A stretch of DNA of 64,000 nucleotides from Streptomyces radicis (GTDB lineage: Bacteria > Actinomycetota > Actinomycetes > Streptomycetales > Streptomycetaceae), in NCBI RefSeq assembly GCF_003626575.1, contig NZ_RBDY01000016.1, positions 80,103 to 144,102 of the forward strand. The letters are read 5' to 3'. Of this stretch, positions 41,177 through 50,620 are shown in pieces. The notes beneath the pieces were generated by a model. It was not told the origin of the DNA, did not search any database, and saw only the letters and a list, made by a program, of their open reading frames with translations. The first letter of the stretch is position 1; each line of letters opens with the position of its first letter. Made by a program: the position numbers and the translations under genes.

Positions 41177-41974
41177 GTGAACCCACCGGAGCGCCGAGCG
41201 GACGAGGCAGGCCCCCCCGAGGTGGACGAGGCGGCGACGCGCGAGGCGTTCTTCGAGGCGTTCGGCGGCGTCCGCGGCATGGTGGAGACCACGGTCCCAG
41301 GCCTGGTCTTCGTGCTGAGCTACACGATCAACCGAAGCATCAACGTCTCGGCCGCCGCCGCCCTCAGCCTCTCCGCCGTGCTCCTGGTCGCCCGGCTCGC
41401 GCAGCGGGACACCGCCAAGCACGCGTTCGGCGGGATCTTCGGCGTCGCCTTCGGCGCCCTCTTCGCGATGATGTCCGGCGACGCGAAGAACTTCTACCTC
41501 CCCGGCATGCTCTACACCCTGGGCCTCGGCGTCGCCTATGTGGCCACCTCGCTCGCCGGGGTGCCGCTGCTCGGCGTGGTCCTGGGCCCGGTGTTCAAGG
41601 AGAACCTCTCCTGGCGCACCCGCAACCCAGGGCGCAAGGCGGCCTACACCAAGGCCAGTTACGTGTGGGGCGCGATCCTGCTCGGCAAGTCGGCGATCAC
41701 CTTCCCCATCTACTTCTGGGGCGACGCCACCCAGCTCGGCTGGCTCCGCGTGGCCCTCGGCATCCCGCCGTTCCTGCTCGCCGTCTACCTCACCTGGATC
41801 ATCCTGGTGAAGGCGCCGGCCCCGATCGACGTGATCGCGGAGTGGGAGGAGCGCGAGAAGGCCAAGGAGGCCGCGAAGGAGGCCGAGAAGAAGGCGGCGA
41901 GCAGCGGGGGGGCGGCCGAGGCGGGCCCGCCCGAGGGCGAGAAGGACCGGCTCGGCTCGCGCGCCTCCGACTGA
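41177..41974 (+). CDS. DUF3159-family membrane protein
   Basis: This 265-residue protein has about six membrane segments between residues 32 and 215 and a charged Lys/Glu/Ala-rich C-terminal tail (coiled-coil-like, about 220-250). Family features include FGGVRGMVETTVPGLVFVL near the start and LSWRTRNPGRKAAYTKASY in the middle. The function is unknown, possibly transport. GTG 41177 has AGGAG at 7 nt. It converges on the TrkA genes with a 17-nt gap. Confidence 0.85.
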   Translation: MNPPERRADEAGPPEVDEAATREAFFEAFGGVRGMVETTVPGLVFVLSYTINRSINVSAAAALSLSAVLLVARLAQRDTAKHAFGGIFGVAFGALFAMMSGDAKNFYLPGMLYTLGLGVAYVATSLAGVPLLGVVLGPVFKENLSWRTRNPGRKAAYTKASYVWGAILLGKSAITFPIYFWGDATQLGWLRVALGIPPFLLAVYLTWIILVKAPAPIDVIAEWEEREKAKEAAKEAEKKAASSGGAAEAGPPEGEKDRLGSRASD

Positions 41975-41991
41975 CGCCCGCCCGCGCGTCC

Positions 41992-42672
41992 TCAGGCGTC
42001 CTCGTCGCCGCCCCGGCGCGGCGACAGCAGCTTCTCCAGCTGCGCCTCCCGCGCAGGCGCCGCGACGAACAGCAGCTCGTCGCCCGCCTCGAGGGCGTCG
42101 TCGGGGTCCGGGATCAGCACCCGCGCGCCCCTGATGATGGTGACAAGCGCGGTGTCCTGCGGCCACGCCACCTCGCCCACGCGCGTGCCGACCAGGCCCG
42201 CGCCCTCGGGCAGGGTGATCTCCACGAGGTTCGCCTCGCCCTGGCTGAAGCGCAGCAGCCGCACCAGGTCGCCGATGCTGACGGCCTCCTCGACCAGCGC
42301 GGACATCAGCCGCGGCGTGGAGACGGCCACGTCGACGCCCCACGCGTCGTTGAACAGCCATTCGTTCTTGGGGTGGTTGACCCGGGCGACCACCCGGGGC
42401 ACCCCGTACTCGGTCTTCGCGAGCAGCGAGACCACGAGGTTCACCTTGTCGTCGCCGCTGGCCGCGATCACCACCTGGCAGCGCTCGAGGGCCGCCTCGT
42501 CCAGCGTGGCGATCTCGCACGCGTCGGCGAGCAGCCACTCCGCCTCGGGCACCCGCTCGACCGAGACGGCGCCCGGCGCCTTGTCGATGAGCAGCACCTC
42601 GTGCCCGTTCTCCAGCAGCTCGGCCGCGATGGAGCGGCCCACCGCGCCCGCTCCCGCGATCACGACTCTCAT
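41992..42672 (-). CDS. TrkA-family potassium regulatory protein, CeoC-like
   Basis: This 226-residue RCK protein has an N-terminal Rossmann domain with GAGAVGRSIA (about 7-16) and an acidic end of strand 2 (VLLIDK), which binds NAD(H) or nucleotides. The C-terminal RCK_C domain lies at about 140-215. Such proteins gate potassium channels or transporters; RCK_C domains can bind cyclic di-AMP in other actinobacteria. Its ATG overlaps the stop of the next RCK gene by 4 nt, so the two form a heteromeric pair. Confidence 0.88.
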   Translation of the reverse strand: MRVVIAGAGAVGRSIAAELLENGHEVLLIDKAPGAVSVERVPEAEWLLADACEIATLDEAALERCQVVIAASGDDKVNLVVSLLAKTEYGVPRVVARVNHPKNEWLFNDAWGVDVAVSTPRLMSALVEEAVSIGDLVRLLRFSQGEANLVEITLPEGAGLVGTRVGEVAWPQDTALVTIIRGARVLIPDPDDALEAGDELLFVAAPAREAQLEKLLSPRRGGDEDA

Positions 42673-43334
42673 CGGGGCTCCTCGGGGCCGAGCATGCACG
42701 CCGCCTCCACCTCGGCCACCCGGTCGCCGTACATCATCACGTGCACCAGGTCGCCCTCCTGCAACACCGTTCGCGCGGTGGGCAGTATCGCCTCGCCCAT
42801 CCGGGTCATGAACGCCACCCGCACCCCGGTGCGCTCCTGGAAGGCGCTCACGGTGTGGCCGAGCCACGCGGCGGCCACATGGACCTCGGACAGCTGCACC
42901 CCGCCGCTGGGGTCGCGCCACAGCGGCTCGGCGCCCGCGGGCAGCAGCCGCCGCAGCATCTGGTCGGCGGTCCACCGGACCGTGGCCACGGTGGGGATGC
43001 CGAGGCGCTCGTAGACCTCGGCGCGGCCGGGGTCGTAGATGCGGGCGGTGACGTTCTCGACGCCGAAGACCTCGCGGGCGACGCGGGCCGCGATGATGTT
43101 GGAGTTGTCGCCGCTGCTGACGGCGGCGAACGCGCCCGCGTCCTGGAGCCCGGCCTCGTTCAACGTGTCACGGTCGAAGCCGAGTCCGGTCACCCGGCGG
43201 CCGCCGAAGCGCGAGCCGAGGCGGCGGAACGCGGTCGGGTCCCGGTCGATGACCGCGACGGTGTGGCCGCGTTCCTCCAGGCTCTGGGCCAGGGTCGCGC
43301 CGACCCGTCCGCAGCCCATGATCACGATGTGCAT
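42669..43334 (-). CDS. TrkA-family potassium regulatory protein, CeoB-like
   Basis: This 221-residue partner RCK protein has MGCGRVGATLAQSLEERGH at the nucleotide-binding loop, VAVIDRD at strand 2, and an RCK_C domain at about 135-210. It is transcribed first of the pair and diverges from the KimA-like transporter gene with an 83-nt gap. Together they most likely control potassium flux through that transporter or another channel outside the window. Confidence 0.88.
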   Translation of the reverse strand: MHIVIMGCGRVGATLAQSLEERGHTVAVIDRDPTAFRRLGSRFGGRRVTGLGFDRDTLNEAGLQDAGAFAAVSSGDNSNIIAARVAREVFGVENVTARIYDPGRAEVYERLGIPTVATVRWTADQMLRRLLPAGAEPLWRDPSGGVQLSEVHVAAAWLGHTVSAFQERTGVRVAFMTRMGEAILPTARTVLQEGDLVHVMMYGDRVAEVEAACMLGPEEPR

Positions 43335-43404
43335 AGGTCTCCTTCGGTGCGGACCACGCTACCGGGCAGGTCATCGGCTGTCCGGTTCAGGGGCGGGCCC
43401 GGCG

Positions 43405-43410
43405 TACGGT
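43405..43410 (+). promoter_or_regulatory. -10 element TACGGT, predicted leaderless start
   Basis: TACGGT ends 7 nt before ATG 43418 of the KimA-like gene. A leaderless message leaves no room for a 5' riboswitch of the kind that controls kimA in Bacillus. Confidence 0.55.
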
Positions 43411-43417
43411 GTGCTCC

Positions 43418-45436
43418 ATGGACCACCCCAAGCGCCTGCTGCTGGGCCGCGCCCTGCGCAGCGACGCGCTCAGGGACACGTTGCTCCGCAAGCGCATCGC
43501 CCTGCCCGTCTTCGCCTCCGACCCGCTCTCCTCGGTCGCGTACGCCCCCGGCGAGGTGCTGCTCATACTGTCCATCGCGGGGCTGGCCGCCTATCACCAC
43601 AGCGTGTGGATCACGGTGGCCGTCGTGATCCTGATGATCACCGTGGTCGCCTCCTACCGGCAGACCGTCCATGCCTACCCCAACGGCGGCGGCGCGTACG
43701 CGGTCGTCTCCACCAACTTCGGGCGCCGGGCGGGGCTCATGGTCGGCAGCGCGCTCCTCGTCGACTACGTCCTGACCGTGGCCGTCTCCGTCTCGGCGGG
43801 CGTGGACAACCTCGGCTCGGCGGTGGGGATCGTCGAGAACAACGAGATCACCTGGGCGTTGGTCGTCATCCTCGCCCTCGCGCTGATGAACCTCAGGGGC
43901 GTCAAGGAGTCGGGCACCTTCTTCGCCGTCCCCACCTACGCGTTCGTCGTCGGCGTGCTGCTGACCGTCGCGTGGGGCGGGCTGAAGGCGCTGATGGGCG
44001 ACACGATGCGCGCGCCGTCGGCCGACTTCGACATCGTTCCCGAGCAGACCGACCTGTCGTCCCTGGCGACGGCGTTCCTGCTGCTGCGGGCGTTCTCCTC
44101 GGGCTGCGCGGCGCTCACCGGGGTCGAGGCGATCAGCAACGGCGTGCCCGCGTTCCGCGAGCCCAAGGGGCGCAACGCCGCAGGCACGCTCGCCATCATG
44201 GGCACCCTGGCCAGCGTGATGTTCCTCGGCATCATGGCGCTCGCGCTGCACACCCATGTGCGGGTGGCCGAGGACCCGGCCAGGGACCTGATCATCGACG
44301 GGGAGCCCGCCGGGCACGGCTTCCACCAGGACCCGGTGATCGCCCAGGTCGGCGAGGCGGTGTTCGGCAACGGCTCGCCGGCGTTCTACGGCCTGGCCGC
44401 CGTGACGGCGCTGATCCTCTTCCTCGCCGCCAACACCGCGTTCAGCGGCTTCCCCGTGCTGGGCTCGATCCTGGCCCAGGACCGTTTCCTGCCACGGCAG
44501 TTGCACACGCGCGGCGACCGGCTGGCGTTCAGCAACGGCATCGTGCTGCTCACGCTGCTCGCCGGGCTGCTCGTCGTCGCGTTCCGCGCCAATGTGAACC
44601 AGCTGATCCAGCTCTACATCGTGGGCGTGTTCGTCTCGTTCACCTTCAGCCAGACCGGGATGGTCAAGCACTGGAACCACCTGCTCGCCGACGAGCGGGA
44701 CCAGGCCACCCGCCGCCGCATGCACAGGGCCCGCGCGCTCAACGGCTTCGGCGCCGCCCTGTGCGCGAGCGTGCTGGTGATCGTGCTGCTCACCAAGTTC
44801 ACCCATGGCGCCTGGGTCTCGCTGGTCGGCATGGCCCTCTTCTACGCGGTGATGACCGGCATCAGGCGGCACTACGACGCGGTCGCCGACGAGCTGGCGC
44901 TCGACGTGCCCGAGGAGGAGCTGGACATGCGCCCCTCCCAGGTCCACGCCGTCGTGCTGGTCTCCCAGATCCACAAGCCGACGATGCGCGCCCTCGCCTA
45001 TGCCAAGCTGCTGCGCTCCGACAGCCTGGTCGCCGTCACGATCGCCGTGGACCCCACGGACACCAGGAAGCTCACGTCCGAGTGGAAGCAGCGGCACGTC
45101 GACGTCCCGCTCACGGTGCTCGACGCGCCCTACCGCGAGATCACGCACCCGGTCGTCGCCTATGTCAAGGAGCTGCGCCGGGCCCACCCGCGCGACGTGG
45201 TGAGCGTGATCATCCCCGAGTACGTGGTCGGCCACTGGTACGAGGCGCTGCTGCACAACCAGAGCGCGCTGCGCCTCAAGGCCAGGCTGCTGCTGACCCC
45301 CGGCGTCACCGTGACCTCGGTCCCGTGGCAGCTGGCCTCGGCGGAGAACGCCCGCAGGCGGCTGAAGCGCCGCCACGAGCGCCATGGCCCCCGGGGCGTC
45401 AGGCGCGGGGTCAGGCACGGGACACACCGCCCGTAG
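43418..45436 (+). CDS. APC-superfamily transporter, KimA-like potassium importer
   Basis: This 672-residue protein has about 12 membrane segments (about 40-490) and a cytoplasmic C-terminal domain (about 510-650). Segments DPLSSVAYAP, YPNGGGAYAV, LLVDYVLTVAVSVSAG, AFSSGCAALTGVEAISNGVP and RGDRLAFSNGI match Bacillus KimA closely as I remember it. KimA is a high-affinity proton-coupled K+ importer. The C-terminal HWYEALLHNQSALRLKARL also matches. Generic annotation would be amino-acid permease, but the divergent CeoBC pair and nearby kdp operon favour potassium. ATG 43418 follows a -10 hexamer by 7 nt. Confidence 0.82.
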   Translation: MDHPKRLLLGRALRSDALRDTLLRKRIALPVFASDPLSSVAYAPGEVLLILSIAGLAAYHHSVWITVAVVILMITVVASYRQTVHAYPNGGGAYAVVSTNFGRRAGLMVGSALLVDYVLTVAVSVSAGVDNLGSAVGIVENNEITWALVVILALALMNLRGVKESGTFFAVPTYAFVVGVLLTVAWGGLKALMGDTMRAPSADFDIVPEQTDLSSLATAFLLLRAFSSGCAALTGVEAISNGVPAFREPKGRNAAGTLAIMGTLASVMFLGIMALALHTHVRVAEDPARDLIIDGEPAGHGFHQDPVIAQVGEAVFGNGSPAFYGLAAVTALILFLAANTAFSGFPVLGSILAQDRFLPRQLHTRGDRLAFSNGIVLLTLLAGLLVVAFRANVNQLIQLYIVGVFVSFTFSQTGMVKHWNHLLADERDQATRRRMHRARALNGFGAALCASVLVIVLLTKFTHGAWVSLVGMALFYAVMTGIRRHYDAVADELALDVPEEELDMRPSQVHAVVLVSQIHKPTMRALAYAKLLRSDSLVAVTIAVDPTDTRKLTSEWKQRHVDVPLTVLDAPYREITHPVVAYVKELRRAHPRDVVSVIIPEYVVGHWYEALLHNQSALRLKARLLLTPGVTVTSVPWQLASAENARRRLKRRHERHGPRGVRRGVRHGTHRP

Positions 45437-45488
45437 ACTGGAAGGCCGTGGTTTTTTCCCCCGAACGATCCCCCTGGAGCGCCGCCTG

Positions 45489-46853
45489 ATGGCCAGCGAC
45501 ACATCGACGACCGAGGCGGCCTCCCTGGTGGGCCAGGAGTACGAGGTCGAGGTGGGCCCGGTGGCGCACGGCGGGCACTGCGTGGCCCGCACCGCCGAGG
45601 GCCGCGTCCTCTTCGTGCGCCACACGCTGCCGGGGGAGCGCGTGGTCGCCCGGGTCACCGAGGGGCACGCGGACGCGCGGTTCCTGCGCGCCGACGCGGT
45701 GCGCGTGCTGACCGCGTCGAAGGACCGCGTCCCCGCGCCCTGTCCGTTCTCCGGGCCCGGGCGCTGCGGCGGCTGTGACTGGCAGCATGCGAAGCCGGGC
45801 GCCCAGCGGCGGCTCAAGGGCGAGGTGCTGACCGAGCAGCTGCGCGCGCTCGCCGGGCTGACGCCGCAGGAGGCGGGCTGGGACGGCACGGTCGAGCCCG
45901 CCCCCGGGGACAAGGTGCCCGCGGGCGAGGTGCGGGGCTGGCGCACCCGGGTGCAGTACGCGGTGGACGACGAGGGCAGGGCGGGGCTGCGCCGCCACCG
46001 CTCGCACGAGGTGGAGCCCGTCGACCGCTGCCTGATCGCCGCCGACGAGATCACCGATCTCGGCGTCGAACGCCACTCATGGCCCGGCATCGCCACGGTG
46101 GAGGCCGCGGCGGCGACGGGTTCGAGCGACCGGATGGTGGTGCTGACCCCGCGGCCAGGGGGGCGGCTGCCGCTGGTGGCGCTCGACCGGCCGGTGTCCG
46201 TGATGCGCGCGGAGGAGAGCCGGGGGCGCGGCGGCGAGCAGCAGGTGCACCGGGTGCACGGCAGGGCGTTCCTGCGGGAGCGCGCCGACGGCCGCACCTG
46301 GCGGGTGTCGGGCGGCGGCTTCTGGCAGGGGCACCGCGAGGCCGCCGGGCTGCTGGTGGACGCGGTGATGCGCGGGCTGACGCCGCGCAAGGGCGAGATG
46401 GCGCTCGATCTCTACTGCGGCGCCGGCCTGTTCGCGGGCGCGCTGGCCGACCGGGTGGGCGAGGGCGGCGCGGTCCTCGGCATCGAGGCGTCCGCACGGG
46501 CCGTGCGGGACGCCAGGCACAATCTCGCCGATTTTCCGCGTGTTCGCGTCGAACAGGGGCCCGTGGCACGGGTGCTCCCCAGGACCGGTATCACCCGGGC
46601 CGACCTGGTTGTCCTGGATCCGCCCCGGGCCGGGGCGGGGCACGACGTCGTGCGGCGGATCGCGTCGCTCGGCGCGCGCCGGGTCGCGTATGTGGCGTGC
46701 GACCCGGCGGCGTTGGCCCGTGACCTGGCCCATTTCCGTGCGGCGGGGTACGCGCCGCGCTTCCTGCGGGCGTTCGACCTCTTCCCGATGACCCAGCACC
46801 TGGAGTGTGTGGCCATTCTTCAGCCCATGAGGGAGCGCGCTTCCGGGCAGTAG
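45489..46853 (+). CDS. TRAM-domain class I SAM-dependent RNA (uracil-5) methyltransferase
   Basis: This 454-residue protein has a TRAM domain at about 12-70 and an iron-sulfur Cys cluster CPFSGPGRCGGC (about 84-95). The Rossmann SAM domain has LDLYCGAGLFAGALA (about 312-326) and a catalytic Cys in YVACDPAALARDL (about 404-416). These are RlmC/RlmD/TrmA features, making m5U in rRNA or tRNA; the target base cannot be told from sequence. ATG 45489 has CTGGAG upstream. The frame extends into the preceding gene, but only this start fits the TRAM domain. Confidence 0.88.
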   Translation: MASDTSTTEAASLVGQEYEVEVGPVAHGGHCVARTAEGRVLFVRHTLPGERVVARVTEGHADARFLRADAVRVLTASKDRVPAPCPFSGPGRCGGCDWQHAKPGAQRRLKGEVLTEQLRALAGLTPQEAGWDGTVEPAPGDKVPAGEVRGWRTRVQYAVDDEGRAGLRRHRSHEVEPVDRCLIAADEITDLGVERHSWPGIATVEAAAATGSSDRMVVLTPRPGGRLPLVALDRPVSVMRAEESRGRGGEQQVHRVHGRAFLRERADGRTWRVSGGGFWQGHREAAGLLVDAVMRGLTPRKGEMALDLYCGAGLFAGALADRVGEGGAVLGIEASARAVRDARHNLADFPRVRVEQGPVARVLPRTGITRADLVVLDPPRAGAGHDVVRRIASLGARRVAYVACDPAALARDLAHFRAAGYAPRFLRAFDLFPMTQHLECVAILQPMRERASGQ

Positions 46854-46889
46854 AGTGGAGAGCCACGGCATCGGCGGTGGGGGTTTCCC

Positions 46890-49628
46890 TTGGACATCCG
46901 GCTCCTCGGCCCGCTGGAGGTGGTGGCGGACGGCGGCACCCCGCTGCCCGTGACGGCCCCCCGACTGCGTGCCGTTCTCGCGGCGTTGGCCCTGCGTGCG
47001 GGCGAGGTCGTGCCGACCGCGGTCCTCGTCCAGCAGGTGTGGGGGCCCGAGCCGCCCGATGACGCGGCGGCCACCCTCCGCGATTGCGTGGCAAGGCTGC
47101 GCCGGATGCTGCCCGAGGCCCGCCTGATGACCGAGCCTGACGGCTTCCGGCTCGCGGTCGTTCCCACCGAGACCGACCTGGGGCGCTTCCACGCGGCGGT
47201 GCGGCAGGCGCGCGCCGTGGCGGAGCGCGAGCCCGAGCGCGCGGCCGAGCTGCTCGCGCGGGCCCTCGGCCTGTGGCGCGGGACGCCGCTCGACGACGTG
47301 CCGCGTGGGCCGCTGCGGGCGGCCGTCGAGCCACCGCTGGCCGAGCTGCGGCTCGCGGCCCTCGAGGACTGGTCCGAGCTGAGCCTGACCCTGGGGCGGC
47401 ACGCCGAGGTGGCCGACGACCTGCTGGCCGCGGCGCGGGCGCACCCGCACAGGGAGCGGCTGACCCGGCAGGCCATCGCGGCGCTGCGCCGCTGCGGGCG
47501 CACGGTCGAGCAGCAGGTGCTCGAACGGGCCCTGCGCGACGCGGCGTCCGAGGCGCGGGCCCAGTTGCCCAGGGCGCGCCTCGCGCCGTTCCCCTCGCCC
47601 GGCGCGACGTTCGTCGCCCGAGGGCTCGAGCTGGCCCGGCTCCGCTCGTGGCTGACCGGCGCGTCGGCCGCGCCCGCCGTCTGCCTGATCGACGGTCCTG
47701 GCGGCGTGGGCAAGTCCACGCTCGCGGTGCGCGCGGCGCGCGAGGCGGCCGACCGCTTCCCCGACGGGCTGCTCTATGTGGACCTGCGCGGCGCCGACCC
47801 GCGCAACCCCCCGCTCGACCTGGCCGAGGCGCGCCGGGTGCTGCTTGCCTCGATGGGCACCCCGGGCAAGGAGGTGCCGCAGGACCCGACGGCCGCAGCG
47901 GCGTTCTACCGCGAGCAGTTCGCCGCGCGCCGTGTGCTGCTCGTGCTGGACAACGCCCTCGACGTGGCGCAGGTGGGGCCGCTGCTGCCCGTCGAGCCCG
48001 GCTCGGCCGCCCTGGTGACCAGCCGCACCGCGCTCACCGGCCTGGCGCCGGGGCGCCATCTGCACCTGGGCCCGCTGACCACCGAGGAGGCGGTGGCCCT
48101 GGTGCGGACGGTCGCGGTCGGGCGCGCTGAGCGCGGCATGCGCGCGCAGTGGGAGGAACTGGTCGGCCTGTGCGGTCGGCTGCCGCTCGCGCTGCGGATC
48201 CTGGCGGCGCGGATGGCGGCGCGGCCCCGCTGGTCGGTGGCCGACTTCATCGCCGTGCTGCGCGACGAGCGGCGCCGCATGGACGAGCTGACCACCGACG
48301 ACCTGGATCTGCGGGCCAGCCTGATGGTCTCGATCGACCAGCTCGCGGCGGGCTCCGAGCCGGAGGACCGGCGGGCGGCGGGGATGTTCCCGCTGCTCGG
48401 CGCCGCGGCGGTCCGCTCGTTCAGCCCAGGCTCGGTGGCCGCGCTCGTGGGCTGCCAGGCCTGGCAGGCGCGGCGGGCGCTCGAGCGGCTGGTGGAGGCG
48501 AGGATCGCCGAGAGCCCCTGGCCCGACGTCTACACGCTGCACGACCTGGTGCGTTCGGCCGCGGCCTGGCAGGCCGCCAGGCTGCCGCGCCGCGGCACCA
48601 CCGAGCGCCTGGCCGAGCTGGCGCGCTGGTACCTGGGCTCGCTCTACCGCGTCAACGTCCCGCTGGCGCTGCCCGATTACTACCGCAGGCGGTACCAGGT
48701 GGGCGCGGACCGCTATCCGCAGGGGCGGCCGTTCACCTCGGTCGACGAGTCGCTGCCGTGGGCCGACGAGGTGCTGGACGACGTCATCTCACTGGCGCAG
48801 CAGCTGTCGGCGCCCGAGTACGACGCGGGCGACGAGCTGGGCGGCGCGCCGCTGTCCACGTTCTCGCTCGAGTGCGTGCGCGCCCTGGAGAGCTACTTCG
48901 GGATGCGGCTGAGCTGGCGCGCCCAGCGGCGGCTGTGCGACATCACGCTCGACGTCGGCCGCCGCAGGGGCGACCGCTTCGCGCAGGCCGTGGCGTACGG
49001 GCAGCTGGGCAAGGCTGCGGGGCAGCAGGGCAGCGGCGACCGGGGCGTCGAGCTGCTGCGCAGCGGGATCGAGCTGTGCCGCTCGGTCGACCGCAGGATG
49101 GACGCCCTGGTCATGACCCTGAACCTGGTGCCGTGCCTGGGCTCCGCCGGGCGCCTGACCGAGGCCGTCGAGGTGGCCGAACGGGCCCTGGCCGAGGTGG
49201 CGGAGACGGGCATGGCGGAGTTCAGGCCGCAGATCATCAACAACCTCGGCCGCTGCCAGCTGTTCCTCGGCCGCCACGACGAGGCCCGTGGCCTGCTCAC
49301 CCGCAACTACGAGGCGGCGCCGCTGCCCTACGAGCGGACCATCGCCGCGGGGGTGCTGGCCGAATACCACCTGGAGATCGGCGAGTTCGAGGAGGCGGCC
49401 CGCTGGGCCGACCGCGCGCTCGCCCACGCCGCCGAGCAGCCGTTCGACCCGATCGTGGTGGCCCAGCAGCGGACATGGCGGGCCGCGGCGCTGCGCGGGC
49501 TGGGCCGCGAGGACCTGGCGCGGGCCGAGGAGATGCAGGCGCAGGCGGTGCTCGAGGACCTCAACAGCCGCGAGAACAGCCACCTCCGCGTCCGCACCGA
49601 CGGCCGCCACGTGCCGCTCGCGCGCTGA
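46890..49628 (+). CDS. AfsR/SARP-type regulator with BTAD, NB-ARC and TPR domains
   Basis: This 912-residue protein has an OmpR-like winged helix (about 1-90, MDIRLLGPLEVVADG), a BTAD helical domain (about 95-235) and a STAND NTPase with Walker A GPGGVGKST (about 267-275). TPR-like repeats extend to the C-terminus. This is the AfsR/DnrI layout, regulators of secondary metabolism or development that are switched by nucleotide binding. No biosynthetic cluster is in the window, so its targets lie elsewhere or are pleiotropic. The start is TTG 46890 after GGTGGGGG; no ATG or GTG fits the conserved N-terminus. Confidence 0.85.
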   Translation: MDIRLLGPLEVVADGGTPLPVTAPRLRAVLAALALRAGEVVPTAVLVQQVWGPEPPDDAAATLRDCVARLRRMLPEARLMTEPDGFRLAVVPTETDLGRFHAAVRQARAVAEREPERAAELLARALGLWRGTPLDDVPRGPLRAAVEPPLAELRLAALEDWSELSLTLGRHAEVADDLLAAARAHPHRERLTRQAIAALRRCGRTVEQQVLERALRDAASEARAQLPRARLAPFPSPGATFVARGLELARLRSWLTGASAAPAVCLIDGPGGVGKSTLAVRAAREAADRFPDGLLYVDLRGADPRNPPLDLAEARRVLLASMGTPGKEVPQDPTAAAAFYREQFAARRVLLVLDNALDVAQVGPLLPVEPGSAALVTSRTALTGLAPGRHLHLGPLTTEEAVALVRTVAVGRAERGMRAQWEELVGLCGRLPLALRILAARMAARPRWSVADFIAVLRDERRRMDELTTDDLDLRASLMVSIDQLAAGSEPEDRRAAGMFPLLGAAAVRSFSPGSVAALVGCQAWQARRALERLVEARIAESPWPDVYTLHDLVRSAAAWQAARLPRRGTTERLAELARWYLGSLYRVNVPLALPDYYRRRYQVGADRYPQGRPFTSVDESLPWADEVLDDVISLAQQLSAPEYDAGDELGGAPLSTFSLECVRALESYFGMRLSWRAQRRLCDITLDVGRRRGDRFAQAVAYGQLGKAAGQQGSGDRGVELLRSGIELCRSVDRRMDALVMTLNLVPCLGSAGRLTEAVEVAERALAEVAETGMAEFRPQIINNLGRCQLFLGRHDEARGLLTRNYEAAPLPYERTIAAGVLAEYHLEIGEFEEAARWADRALAHAAEQPFDPIVVAQQRTWRAAALRGLGREDLARAEEMQAQAVLEDLNSRENSHLRVRTDGRHVPLAR

Positions 49629-49699
49629 GCGCGGAGGCCGGGGGCTCCGCGGCGTGCCCCGCGGACGGGCGGCGCGCGCGACGGCGGACAATGGGACCC

Positions 49700-50620
49700 A
49701 TGGATCTGCGCATCTTCACCGAACCCCAGCAGGGCGCCGACTACGACACCCTGCTGGCCGTCGCCAAGGCCACGGAGGACCTGGGCTTCGACGCCTTCTT
49801 CCGGTCCGACCACTACCTCAGGATGGGCGACGTCGACGGCGATCCCGGGCCCACGGACGCCTGGCTCACGCTGGCCGGGCTCGCCAGGGAGACCAGCAGG
49901 ATCCGGCTGGGCACGCTGATGACCGCGGCCACCTTCAGGCTGCCCGGCGTGCTGGCGATCCAGGTGGCGCAGGTGGACGCGATGTCGGGCGGGCGCGTCG
50001 AGTTCGGCCTGGGCGCCGGGTGGTACGAGGCCGAGCACACCGCCTACGGCATCCCGTTCCCCCGGGCCAAGTTCCCGCGCCTCGAGGAGCAGCTGGCGAT
50101 CATCACCGGGCTGTGGGGGACGCCGGTGGGGGAGACGTTCTCCTACGAGGGCGAGCACTACCGGCTCACCGACTCGCCCGCGCTGCCCAAGCCCGCGCAG
50201 GCGCGGATCCCGGTGCTGCTCGGCGGCATGGGGAAGGAGCGGACGCCGCGCCTCGCGGCCCGTTACGCCGACGAGTTCAACGTGCCGTTCGCCTCGGTCG
50301 AGGACAGCGCCGCCCAGTTCGGGCGGGTGGCGAGGGCGGCCGAGGAGGCCGGGCGCAAGCCGGACGACCTGATCTACTCCAACGCCCTGGTGGTGTGCGT
50401 CGGCAGGGACGACGCCGAGGTGGCGCGCCGCGCGGAGGCGATCGGCCGCGACGCGGACGAGCTGCGGCGCAACGGCCTCGCGGGCTCGCCGTCCGAAGTG
50501 GTCGAGGCGATCGGCCGGTTCGCCGCGGTGGGCTCGTCGCGGATGTACCTCCAGGTGCTCGACCTGCACGACCTCGACCACCTGGAGCTGATCGCCTCCC
50601 AGGTCATGCCGCAGCTCTGA
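49700..50620 (+). CDS. LLM-class F420-dependent oxidoreductase
   Basis: This 306-residue luciferase-like TIM-barrel has family segments FDAFFRSDHYLRMG, RIRLGTLMTAATFRLPGVLA and GLGAGWYEAEHTAYGIPFP. Actinobacterial members mostly use F420 rather than FMN; cofactor and substrate are inferred. ATG 49700 is chosen because GACAAT lies 7 nt upstream; in-frame ATG 49691 would overlap that hexamer. Its stop overlaps the next ATG. Confidence 0.87.
   Translation: MDLRIFTEPQQGADYDTLLAVAKATEDLGFDAFFRSDHYLRMGDVDGDPGPTDAWLTLAGLARETSRIRLGTLMTAATFRLPGVLAIQVAQVDAMSGGRVEFGLGAGWYEAEHTAYGIPFPRAKFPRLEEQLAIITGLWGTPVGETFSYEGEHYRLTDSPALPKPAQARIPVLLGGMGKERTPRLAARYADEFNVPFASVEDSAAQFGRVARAAEEAGRKPDDLIYSNALVVCVGRDDAEVARRAEAIGRDADELRRNGLAGSPSEVVEAIGRFAAVGSSRMYLQVLDLHDLDHLELIASQVMPQL

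Noticed and set aside
45437..45488. Rho-independent terminator at the TTTTTT run after the KimA-like gene
   Set aside because: No stable stem precedes the T-run.
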